Shown piece after piece: positions 14,354 through 21,920 of a DNA stretch of 50,549 nucleotides (positions are counted from its first letter, which is position 1; every line of letters starts with the position of its first letter). The notes beneath the pieces were generated by a model. That model was not told where the DNA came from. It saw nothing but the letters and a program-made list of their open reading frames with translations, and did no database searches. The DNA lies in the NCBI GenBank assembly GCA_036655895.1, contig JAVVPF010000023.1, positions 1 through 50,549 of the forward strand. Reading direction: 5' to 3'. A program made the translations under genes and the position numbers. Source of the DNA: Cloacibacillus sp. (GTDB taxonomy: Bacteria > Synergistota > Synergistia > Synergistales > Synergistaceae).

Positions 14354-15185
14354 CGAGGCTCAGGTCTTTGCGTGGCTTTCGGCGCGTTTTCTCTGCACGC
14401 AGAGGCCTCGTATATACGGCGCGCCCGCGGCCTTCCTAGAGGCGAAAAACTATGAGGGCTGCGAGGCGCGCTGCCCAGGCGCAGAGCTCTGCCGCTACCA
14501 CGGCTATAGGCCGAAAGTTTTTCAGGAGGGAGAGGGCTTCGTCGTGCGCTACATACAATGCGCGCGTTTTGACGAAAAGAGGCGCGAGGCCGGCCCTACG
14601 GGTTTTCCCGTGCCGCCCAGATACTCACGCTGCCTCTTTGCCTCCTTTGAGACAAACGGCGACAAACTGCTGCTTACGGCGCGAAATCTCGCCTCCGGGT
14701 GCGCCGCGCGCGGCTTTTCAATGCTGCTGCTTGGGCCCTCAGGCTCCGGCAAAACGCACCTTGCCTGCGCTATGGCGGCTGAGGCCGCCTCTCGCGGGGC
14801 GAGCGTGCTCTTTGTGACGCTTGCGGACTATTTTGAGGCGCTGAAATCAAACATCGGCGGCCTCTCCGACGCGGAAAGAGCGATGCGCTGCGCCGGCTTT
14901 GCCATAATAGACGACGCGGGCGCGCTGCGCTGTACGGAGTGGTGCTCGCAGAAATTTTTTTCCGCCATAGACAGCCGCTACCGCGCGGGCCTTCCCACCG
15001 CCGTCACCTCCGACGCAGCGGACGCCGCCGCCTTCGCCGAATGCGCCGGCCCAAGAGGAGCCATGATCCTAAGCCGCCTCTGCGACAAATCCAGCAGTCG
15101 CTGGATAAACCTAAAAGGAGCGCAGGACCGCAGAAGAGAACTCCCACAGCAGCAAAAACTGCTGGAAAGCGGAAACGAAGCGTGA
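14343..15185 (+). CDS. DnaC/DnaI-like AAA+ helicase loader
   Basis: A protein of 280 residues. The C-terminal AAA+ domain has Walker A GPSGSGKTHL (near 137-146) and Walker B FAIIDDAG (near 188). The N-terminal domain holds a Cys/His cluster (CEARCPGAELCRYHGYRP, then a further Cys in YIQCARF), like the zinc-binding N-domain of Bacillus DnaI. It should load the replicative helicase onto DNA opened by the initiator. It is translationally coupled to the winged-helix gene. It could instead derive from an old prophage, but no other phage genes are nearby. Confidence 0.82.
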   Translation: MYSDEAQVFAWLSARFLCTQRPRIYGAPAAFLEAKNYEGCEARCPGAELCRYHGYRPKVFQEGEGFVVRYIQCARFDEKRREAGPTGFPVPPRYSRCLFASFETNGDKLLLTARNLASGCAARGFSMLLLGPSGSGKTHLACAMAAEAASRGASVLFVTLADYFEALKSNIGGLSDAERAMRCAGFAIIDDAGALRCTEWCSQKFFSAIDSRYRAGLPTAVTSDAADAAAFAECAGPRGAMILSRLCDKSSSRWINLKGAQDRRRELPQQQKLLESGNEA

Positions 15186-15190
15186 AAGAC

Positions 15191-15226
15191 AAGGAGGGCG
15201 CGATATAGGGGCGTCCTCCTTTATTT
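15191..15226 (+). terminator. Terminator after the helicase-loader gene
   Basis: AAGGAGGGCGC (15191-15201) pairs with GCGTCCTCCTT (15211-15221) with one mismatch, followed by TATTT. Confidence 0.6.
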
Positions 15227-15332
15227 GCGTGCTGGATTGAAAATTGACTGTTCTGTTGTTTATCGTTGTGCCCTGGCCTTTTGCTCTTGCCCCTTCTTTT
15301 TACTTCAGTTTTTCCTCCCGTTTCCTTCCCTT

Positions 15333-16973
15333 CTACGACTTCTGGAACTCGGCGTAGTATTCGTCCAGGATTTTTACCAGACTTTTGCCTATTTCGCGGT
15401 AGGCGTGGTCGGGGAGGTTGGCGAGGCTTATGCGTACAGACCAATCGGGGGCGTCGAAGCCTCCGCCGGGGAGCAGTACGATGTTCGGGTCGGCGGCCAG
15501 GCGGAAGAGGATGTCAAGCGGCTCGTAGCTTTTTTTCAGCCACTGGGCGAAGGCCTCTCCGTAGCGTTCCTTGGCCCAAAGAGCCACGTCAAGCAGTTGA
15601 TAGTAGGCTGTGCTGTCGGGCGACAGAGGCAGCGGCCACTTGAGGTTGCCCCAGAAGTTCTGGTAGCGGCGGCGGACTATCGTCCTCGTCAGCGTCTTGT
15701 AGGCGTTTGTCTTGTCGTTCAGCGTGTAGAGCGCAAAAAGCGCCATTTGTATCTGCTGCGGCACGCCGAGGCCCGCCGTGTGGTTGAGCGCGATGTCGCG
15801 GCTGTCGGCCACCATGCGGTCGATGAAGGTTATCTCTTCCGGGTGCAGCTCCATTGCGGCGTAGAGTTTTCCGACCTCCGCTCTTTCCTCAGGCGGCATC
15901 GCCCGCAGCGTGTCGTCAAAGATGTTTTTGCGGTGAACGCCCACGACGCCGAGCCGCCATCCGGTGCAGCCGAAATATTTCGAGAAGGAGTAGCTGCATA
16001 CTGTGCTGTAGGGGATGGTGTCAAAAAGAGAATGATAGTCGTCGGCGAAGGTGGCGTATACGTCGTCACAGACGATCATCAGGTGCGGATTTTTCGTTTC
16101 GATTATTTTTTTGATTTTGGCGGCCGTCTCTTGCGAAATTTCGACGGAGCCGGGGTTGCTCGGGTTGACGATGAAGAATATCTTTACCTTCGGGTCGGCC
16201 AGCTTTTCAAGCTCTTTGTCGGAATACTGCCATGTATGGCGCTCGTCGCCGTTTATTATCTGCGTCTCGTCGGCGTAGACCTGCACTGTGTTGAAGGCGT
16301 ACCACGGCAGTTCCGGTATCTCTATATACGGGGTGAAGATGGGCGTGCCAAGCGCTATCGTGTCTCCCTGCTTTACGAGGCGGTTGTTGACGAGCGTCTT
16401 GAAGATGTAGACCATAGCCGCGGTCGCGCCCTCCGTTGCAAAGAGGTCGAAATCCTGATTGAGCGGGTTGCCGTGGGCCAGCTCCTGTATGACGTAGTCG
16501 CGCACGACCGCCTCACAGTGGCGCTGCATCCTGTCCGGCGTCGGATAGTGGTCGCCAAGGATGCCGTCGCACAGCTCGTAGGCCCACGCGTCCGGCTCAA
16601 AGCCTAGCATGTTGGTTCCGTACTGGAACGAGCGGCGCAGACAGTCGGCGCCGGGCAGCATTGCGTTTACCTCAAGCCAGTTGAGCAGACGCTCGCCCAT
16701 GCCGGCCTGGTTCGGTATGCCGGTGAGTATGCCGTCGTCCCAGACGCGGCGGCACTCCGAGATGGCAAAGCGCCCCAGCGTGAAGAAGGCTTCGCGCGGC
16801 TCCGGCGCAAGCCAGTTCGGGTTGCCGCGCCCGGCGTTCAGCATCGCGGAGGAGGTGGCCTCCGCGTGTTTTGCGGCCATTTGTATGAGGACGTTCTTAA
16901 GCTCGAAGGGGCTCAGCTTTTGATAGGCTATCTGCTGCTCCCTCGACGGTATCTTTGATGATGGCTCGTTCAT
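15333..16973 (-). CDS. aspD: Aspartate 4-decarboxylase (bifunctional aspartate transaminase type)
   Basis: A PLP enzyme of 546 residues that converts L-aspartate to L-alanine and CO2. The length fits the dedicated aspartate beta-decarboxylase family (about 530). The PLP lysine lies in SYSFSKYFGCTGWRLG, and the family N-terminal block NAGRGNPNWLAPEPREAF is present. In some anaerobes the reaction is paired with the AspT aspartate:alanine exchanger to make a proton gradient, but no aspT is next to it here. An AGGGG site precedes the ATG. It probably has its own promoter in the 16974-17148 interval and takes part in amino-acid catabolism. Confidence 0.9.
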   Translation of the reverse strand: MNEPSSKIPSREQQIAYQKLSPFELKNVLIQMAAKHAEATSSAMLNAGRGNPNWLAPEPREAFFTLGRFAISECRRVWDDGILTGIPNQAGMGERLLNWLEVNAMLPGADCLRRSFQYGTNMLGFEPDAWAYELCDGILGDHYPTPDRMQRHCEAVVRDYVIQELAHGNPLNQDFDLFATEGATAAMVYIFKTLVNNRLVKQGDTIALGTPIFTPYIEIPELPWYAFNTVQVYADETQIINGDERHTWQYSDKELEKLADPKVKIFFIVNPSNPGSVEISQETAAKIKKIIETKNPHLMIVCDDVYATFADDYHSLFDTIPYSTVCSYSFSKYFGCTGWRLGVVGVHRKNIFDDTLRAMPPEERAEVGKLYAAMELHPEEITFIDRMVADSRDIALNHTAGLGVPQQIQMALFALYTLNDKTNAYKTLTRTIVRRRYQNFWGNLKWPLPLSPDSTAYYQLLDVALWAKERYGEAFAQWLKKSYEPLDILFRLAADPNIVLLPGGGFDAPDWSVRISLANLPDHAYREIGKSLVKILDEYYAEFQKS

Positions 16974-17148
16974 TTTTTATAGCCCCTCTTTCATCTGATA
17001 TAAGCTAAGTATATGCGGCGCGCTGCGGCGCTCATGGGTAGGAGCCGCCTAAATCGTTAGGGGGAAATACGCAAAGAGGGAAAGACGCGCGCGCCGCCCC
17101 TTTTGTGACGGACCTCCCACGCCCGCGCCTCTAATAAATTTTTGTCTA

Positions 17149-17176
17149 TTGACAAAAGTAATTTGAGGGATAATAT
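17149..17176 (+). promoter_or_regulatory. Promoter of the sodium symporter / peptidase T operon
   Basis: TTGACA (17149-17154), a 16-base spacer and TAATAT (17171-17176). It leaves a leader of about 220 nucleotides before the symporter ATG at 17407. Confidence 0.6.
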
Positions 17177-17247
17177 AGGAACAACAAAAATCATATATGA
17201 TTTTGAGCAAATAATGTACCATTGCGCGAGGGGTTTGTGGGGAGAGC

Positions 17248-17355
17248 ATGATTTTTAAGATTATCGTGAAAGGAGCGATGGGGAGGAGAGTAGTTCGCGG
17301 TAAAGCGGCAGCCGCGGTTTCATTTGCGGCGCGCGGCGTTTTTTTGGGGTCGTAG
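17248..17355 (+). other. Possible leader ORF with terminator-like hairpin upstream of the symporter gene
   Basis: ATG 17248 opens a 35-codon frame rich in Ala, Arg, Val and Gly, preceded by GGGGAG at rather short spacing. Its last third overlaps GC-rich inverted repeats (GCCGCG 17311-17316 with CGCGGC 17332-17337, or GCCGC 17311-17315 with GCGGC 17326-17330), followed by seven T residues (17339-17345). The layout resembles transcription attenuation within the leader. Neither translation nor termination is proven, and the codon content does not point to one amino acid. Confidence 0.3.
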
Positions 17356-17406
17356 GCGGTTAAGGAAGCAAGATATATAAGAATAATTTATCTGGAGGCT
17401 GAAACA

Positions 17407-18837
17407 ATGTTGAATGCAAGTCCAATAATTATTAGCTGCGTTGTGTTATATCTGGTAGTCGTCATTTTTGTCGGCTTTTACCTTACTAAGAAAAAAGTAA
17501 AGAACTCGGACGACTTCGCGGTCGCAAACAGAAGCCTGCCTGCGGTGGTGCTAATCGGCACGCTGCTTGCCACATGGTGCGGCGCGGGCGGCATTACCGG
17601 CTCCGCAAACCTGATTTGGAAGAACGGCCCGCTTTTTGGCGTGCTTATCTTTATGGGCGCGCCTATAGGGATGATTTTGCTCTACATGGTGGCGGGACGG
17701 GTTCGTCAGGCGACCACGTACACCATTCCCGAACTTTTTGAGATACGCTACGGCACGCCCGCGCGCATCATCGCCACGCTCTGCATCGTGCTGGGCTACG
17801 TCGGCATTCTTTCTTCACAGTTCAAAGCGGCGGGGAGCCTTATAAATCTCACCACGGGCATGGAGCTGCAAACTGCGATAATAATTTCCGGCATCCTGAT
17901 GCTGGTTCTGGCAGTAACGGGCGGCATGTTCAGCGTCGCCTACACGGACGCTATCGGCGCCTTCCTTTTTGTCGGCGGCTTTCTCATCGCCATCCCAGTG
18001 CTTCTTGGGCAGATAGACGGCGGGCTGTTCGGCATGCTGAAGAATCTTCCTGAGGGTAAGAACAGCTTTATTGGCAATCTTAGTCTGATGCAGGCTTTGG
18101 GCTATATCTTCCCGATATTCTTCCTGATACTGGGCGACCAGAATATGATCCAGCGAATCGGCGCGGCGAAGGACGTAAAAACCGCAAAGCAGTCCGGCCT
18201 GTGGCTGGTATTTGCCGAGATACTCGTCTGCGGCCTCATTATCCTCATGACGACGACCGGCATTTTTCTGCTCCCGCAGATGGAGAGGCCCGACACGGTC
18301 ATCTTCCAGCTCGCCATCGACTTCCTGCCGCCGCTTCTTGGAGGCATCCTCATGGCGGCCTGCATGTCCTTCATCGTAACCACCGGCGACTCGTATGTGC
18401 TGACCATATCTTCAAACATCACCTACGACATCTGGAACCGCTTCATCCGTAAAGAGGCCACGGACAAGGAAAAACTGGCGTTCCTTAGAATCTCTGCGGT
18501 TGGCGTCGCCGTGCTGGCCTACCTCATGGGGCGTTTCTTCCCCGACATCCTCTCCATCCAGATGTACGCCTACTCTATGTACGGCGCCTCCGTCACGCCC
18601 GCGCTGCTTTGTGCGCTCTTCTCAAAACGCGTGACGAAGATGGGCGGCCTCTGCGGCATAATCGCCGGAGGCTTGGGCACGATAATCTGGGAGATAGTGC
18701 TTCAGTCTCCGTTTGGAATAAAAAGCGCCATATTGACCGTTCCGCTTTCATTCGCGGTCATCTACATAGTATCCGCTTTAACGCAGAAAGACGGCGTCGT
18801 CCCGCTTGAAAAAATATACGGCGGCAAAGCGGCTTAA
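17407..18837 (+). CDS. Sodium:solute symporter (SSS family)
   Basis: A membrane protein of 476 residues with about 13 hydrophobic segments. Typical SSS features are the N-terminal NSDDFAVANRSLPAVVLIGTLLATWCGAGGITGSA stretch (given here in outline) and a later GDQNMIQRIGAAKD. It should import an organic solute with Na+. GGAGG lies 8 bases before the ATG. The gene is 33 bases upstream of pepT in the same direction, which suggests that an amino acid or small peptide is the substrate. The long leader at 17183-17406 may carry regulation. Confidence 0.9.
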   Translation: MLNASPIIISCVVLYLVVVIFVGFYLTKKKVKNSDDFAVANRSLPAVVLIGTLLATWCGAGGITGSANLIWKNGPLFGVLIFMGAPIGMILLYMVAGRVRQATTYTIPELFEIRYGTPARIIATLCIVLGYVGILSSQFKAAGSLINLTTGMELQTAIIISGILMLVLAVTGGMFSVAYTDAIGAFLFVGGFLIAIPVLLGQIDGGLFGMLKNLPEGKNSFIGNLSLMQALGYIFPIFFLILGDQNMIQRIGAAKDVKTAKQSGLWLVFAEILVCGLIILMTTTGIFLLPQMERPDTVIFQLAIDFLPPLLGGILMAACMSFIVTTGDSYVLTISSNITYDIWNRFIRKEATDKEKLAFLRISAVGVAVLAYLMGRFFPDILSIQMYAYSMYGASVTPALLCALFSKRVTKMGGLCGIIAGGLGTIIWEIVLQSPFGIKSAILTVPLSFAVIYIVSALTQKDGVVPLEKIYGGKAA

Positions 18838-18870
18838 GCCGTACAAAACAAAAAACGGAGGCGCTCTTAG

Positions 18871-20097
18871 ATGAAAGAGACAGTGCTTGATAGATTTCTC
18901 AAATATGTAAAGATAGACACAGAGGCGGCATACGCGCAGGCGAATGTCCCCAGCACCGAAAAGCAGAAGGACTTGGCCGTCGTGCTTGCCAGCGAATTAA
19001 AGGAATTGGGCGCAAGCGAGACCTTTATATCCGACTCCGGCTGCCTGTACGCAACGATCCCCGCAAACTGCGAGGGCGCGCCCTCAATAGGTTTCAGCGC
19101 CCACCTTGACACCACTCCAGAGTTCTGCGGAAAAGAGGTCAAGCCGCGCATCGTTGAAAACTATGACGGCGGCGACATCGTACTCAACAAAGACAAAAAC
19201 ATCGTCATGGAAAGCGCAAGATTTCCGTTTTTGTCGGACTATATCGGTCAGGACCTCGTAGTGACGGACGGCACGACGCTGCTTGGCTCGGACGACAAGG
19301 CCGGCATCGCCGAAATAATGGGGATGGTGCAGTATTTCTACGATAATCCGAATGCGCGGCACGGAGAGCTGCAATTTTTCTTCCCTAGCGACGAAGAGAT
19401 AGGCTGCCTCGGCGCGAAGACGCTCGACAAGAGGCACTTTTGCCCGCAGTTCGCCTACACCGTGGACGGCGGCCCGCTGGGCGAGGTGACCTACGAGACC
19501 TTCAACGCGGCGGAGGCCAAAGTCTCATTCACCGGCGTCAACATCCATCCCGGCCTCGCAAAGAACCAGATGAAAAACTCGATACTGGTAGCCAATGAAT
19601 ACCTCAACATGCTGCCCACCTGCGAAAGTCCGGCGCATACGGAAAAATACGAGGGCTACTATCACGTGCTTGATTTTTGCGGCGAAGTGGAACAGACGAC
19701 GCTCAAATTCTACATCAGAGACCACGACGGCGAAAATTTCAAGCGGCGCAAAGAAAGAATGCAAGAGATAGGCGATTACCTCAATAAAGTATACGGCGAC
19801 GGCGCGGTGACGGTAAAAGTGACCGACACCTACAGAAATATAAGCGAAGCCATCTCAGACCACTTTGAGATAGTAGAGGCTGTCAACGAGGCGATGCGCG
19901 CAGTCGGAGTAGAGCCGTACTACACTCCCATGAGGGGCGGCACAGACGGCACGATCCTCTGCTTTGAAGGCATACCGTGCCCCAACATCTGCATCGGCGG
20001 CCATAACTACCACGGGAAATTTGAATTTGTCCCGGTGCAGTCAATGGAAAAAATCTCGGCGGCGCTCACAGGCATCGTCAAACATTTCGCAAAATGA
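18871..20097 (+). CDS. pepT: Peptidase T (tripeptide aminopeptidase)
   Basis: A cytoplasmic M20-family zinc aminopeptidase of 408 residues, which is the usual length. Metal-ligand and catalytic blocks are in order: HLDTTPE near 77, GSDDKAGIAEIMG near 140, DEEIGCLGA near 175, VDGGPLGE near 197, and the terminal IGGHNYHGKFEF. It removes the N-terminal residue from tripeptides. GGAGG stands 9 bases before the start, and the gene follows the sodium symporter by 33 bases, so uptake and hydrolysis are probably coupled. A terminator hairpin follows at 20139-20170. Confidence 0.95.
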   Translation: MKETVLDRFLKYVKIDTEAAYAQANVPSTEKQKDLAVVLASELKELGASETFISDSGCLYATIPANCEGAPSIGFSAHLDTTPEFCGKEVKPRIVENYDGGDIVLNKDKNIVMESARFPFLSDYIGQDLVVTDGTTLLGSDDKAGIAEIMGMVQYFYDNPNARHGELQFFFPSDEEIGCLGAKTLDKRHFCPQFAYTVDGGPLGEVTYETFNAAEAKVSFTGVNIHPGLAKNQMKNSILVANEYLNMLPTCESPAHTEKYEGYYHVLDFCGEVEQTTLKFYIRDHDGENFKRRKERMQEIGDYLNKVYGDGAVTVKVTDTYRNISEAISDHFEIVEAVNEAMRAVGVEPYYTPMRGGTDGTILCFEGIPCPNICIGGHNYHGKFEFVPVQSMEKISAALTGIVKHFAK

Positions 20098-20138
20098 GAA
20101 CCGGCGTAAACCTTTAACGAAGCGCAAACCTAACGCAC

Positions 20139-20170
20139 GCCATGGAACATCCTTGTTTCATGGCGGTTTT
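20139..20170 (+). terminator. Terminator after pepT
   Basis: GCCATGGAACA (20139-20149) pairs with TGTTTCATGGC (20154-20164), allowing one G-U pair, with a 4-base loop and then GGTTTT. Confidence 0.65.
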
Positions 20171-20249
20171 CCTTGATTCTTTGATAAGGTATAATCTAAG
20201 AGTGGCTTAGGATCTAAAGCTTTAACAACCCATAGACGGAGGTAAAATC

Positions 20250-20903
20250 ATGCACAACGCTTCCTTGGCGGACCAGGCCGCAAACAAGATAAGAATACTT
20301 ATACAAGAGAACAAGCTGCCCCCCGGCAGACATATCAACATAGATTCCCTCGCGAAAGAGTTCGGCATCAGCTCCACTCCCATACGCGAGGCGCTGAAAA
20401 AATTAATAGCGGAGGGCATAGCCGTCTACCGGCCCAAAATCGGCTACTCCGTGCGCAATTTATCGCTCCACGAATACCTCCAGGCCTCCGAAATACTCCA
20501 GGTGATGGAGACGCATCTTGTAAAAGAGCTTGCGAAAATACCGTTTGTCGTAGACACCGCCGCCCTTACGGAGATCAACGGCGAACTGAAACAATGTATC
20601 CGCAAAGACGACTGTGACCTCATCGGCCGCGTAAACGACCGGTTCCATAAAAAACTATATGAAAATTACCCAAATCATCTAATGGTGACGCGCCTTTTTG
20701 ACCTGTGGAACGAAATGTGCATGCAGCGCAACCTCATGTATCAAAACAGAGTCTTCACCAACAGAATGGTTCAGGAGCACGAGGCAATCATAAACGCAAT
20801 CTCCGCGGGCGACCCGAAAGCGGCCGAAGAGGCCGTGACCACCCACTACCAAAGCGGCCGAGAAAGCGCCATAATGTACTTCCCCGTAGGAGTAAACGAG
20901 TGA
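20250..20903 (+). CDS. GntR-family (FadR/FCD-type) transcriptional regulator
   Basis: A protein of 217 residues. The N-terminal winged helix is a clear GntR domain (QAANKIRILIQENKLPPG, then IDSLAKEFGISSTPIREALKKL). The C-terminal domain is helical and FCD-like (N-D-R-F-H-K-K-L, HEAIINAISAGDPKAAEEAV) and probably binds a small acid effector through metal-ligand residues. GGAGG lies 7 bases upstream. It overlaps the DNA glycosylase gene by four bases. The target is unknown, and the nearby symporter/pepT operon is the obvious candidate. Confidence 0.9.
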   Translation: MHNASLADQAANKIRILIQENKLPPGRHINIDSLAKEFGISSTPIREALKKLIAEGIAVYRPKIGYSVRNLSLHEYLQASEILQVMETHLVKELAKIPFVVDTAALTEINGELKQCIRKDDCDLIGRVNDRFHKKLYENYPNHLMVTRLFDLWNEMCMQRNLMYQNRVFTNRMVQEHEAIINAISAGDPKAAEEAVTTHYQSGRESAIMYFPVGVNE

Positions 20904-21535
20904 CAGAGGCCGCGGCCTTATATTTTGAGCCGACGGCTGAGGAGCTGGAACACCTGCGCCGCAGCGACATAAAGATGGACTCCGCCATCGACGCGCTCGG
21001 GCCCTTGCGCCGCCGCGCCGAACCAGACCTATTTGCGGCGCTCGTAAATCACATAACCGCGCAGCAAATCTCAAACGCCGCGCATAAAAGCGTCTGGACG
21101 CGCCTTTGCTCTGGGCTAGGCGACGTGACGCCTGCTGCGGTGCTCGCGGCAAAAGAGGAGGCGCTTTGCGAATATGGCCTCTCGCGGCGCAAAGCATCCT
21201 ACATCACTGCGCTTGCTGAAAGCGTGACAAACGGCGCGCTTGCGCTGGACGACGTCTTGCGCATGGAAGATGCGGAGGCGGCAGCCGCGCTGATGCGCCA
21301 GCCCGGAATAGGGCTGTGGACGGCGGAGATGGCGCTCATCTTCTGTATGAGGCGGCGAGACGTCCTGAGCTTCGGCGACTTCGGCATCCGCAAAGGCATG
21401 ACCGTAGTCTACGGGCTCACGGAGCTTCCGCGCAGCCTCTTTGACGAATACAGAAAGAAAATATCCCCAGCCGGCAGCGCCGCCAGCCTATATTTCTGGG
21501 AGGCCGCCGCAAACCAAAGCAAACTCAAAAGCTAA
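20900..21535 (+). CDS. DNA-3-methyladenine glycosylase (HhH-GPD superfamily, AlkA-like)
   Basis: A protein of 211 residues. The core has the helix-hairpin-helix LMRQPGIGLWTAEMAL and the catalytic Asp region in SFGDFGIRKGM (usually GDLGLRKG), as in AlkA-type glycosylases that excise alkylated purines. The N-terminal FAALVNHITAQQISNAAHKSVW block also fits. GTG 20900 overlaps the GntR stop in a GTGA junction, with TAGGAG just upstream. A longer frame exists upstream but lies inside GntR. A decayed partial relative of this gene lies at 24538-24630. Confidence 0.85.
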   Translation: MTEAAALYFEPTAEELEHLRRSDIKMDSAIDALGPLRRRAEPDLFAALVNHITAQQISNAAHKSVWTRLCSGLGDVTPAAVLAAKEEALCEYGLSRRKASYITALAESVTNGALALDDVLRMEDAEAAAALMRQPGIGLWTAEMALIFCMRRRDVLSFGDFGIRKGMTVVYGLTELPRSLFDEYRKKISPAGSAASLYFWEAAANQSKLKS

Positions 21536-21561
21536 AACGAAAAGCATCGACGTCCCATCAT

Positions 21562-21756
21562 GTTAATTGGGCGCGGAAAGCCAATAACTTGGCCGAGATG
21601 GGCATTTCACAAAAGAGGCTGGAGGCTCTAAGCGGGGTCAAACAGCCTGTCATCACGCGGATGGAAAAAGGATATACCAGCCCGCAGCTTGACACAGTGC
21701 TTAAGGTCTTAGCGCCGTTGGGCAAGACGCTCTATATAGGAGACATCCGCAGGTAA
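21562..21756 (+). pseudogene. 5'-truncated XRE (HigA-like) antitoxin remnant
   Basis: The frame around 21562-21756 encodes the C-terminal two thirds of an XRE domain: SQKRLEALSGVKQPVITR, MEKGYTSPQLDTVLKVLAP and LGKTLYIGD, ending at TAA 21756. The first helices and a start codon with ribosome site are missing, although ATG 21598 could start a 52-residue peptide. The pattern is that of antitoxins of HigBA-like pairs. No toxin gene is adjacent. It abuts the 3' end of the glycosylase gene and looks like debris of a lost module. Confidence 0.6.
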
Positions 21757-21867
21757 GATCTTCTTACCGGAACACCAGCGCTTCATAGCGTAGTTTTAGA
21801 GTGTAACGCACATACGGGAAGTTTAACGCTTGCCATTCTTGCATATAAACAATGTCGCCTTAAAAAC

Positions 21868-21903
21868 ATAAAACGAGGACGTATTTCTACGCCCTCGTTT
21901 TAT
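21868..21903. terminator. Bidirectional terminator between the antitoxin remnant and the M28 peptidase gene
   Basis: ATAAAACGAGG (21868-21878) pairs with CCTCGTTTTAT (21893-21903), with an inner CGT/ACG extension. A and T runs at either end suit both directions, especially the end of the minus-strand peptidase gene at 21921. Confidence 0.65.
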
Positions 21904-21920
21904 GCTACACCAAAAACTCG

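Noticed and set aside
15225-16607. 460-codon plus-strand ORF
   Set aside because: It is the shadow of the aspartate 4-decarboxylase gene, whose minus-strand protein matches its family along its whole length.
20705-20899. Upstream in-frame extension of the DNA glycosylase gene
   Set aside because: It lies wholly inside the GntR gene, has no family similarity, and GTG 20900 has a good ribosome site and a GTGA overlap.
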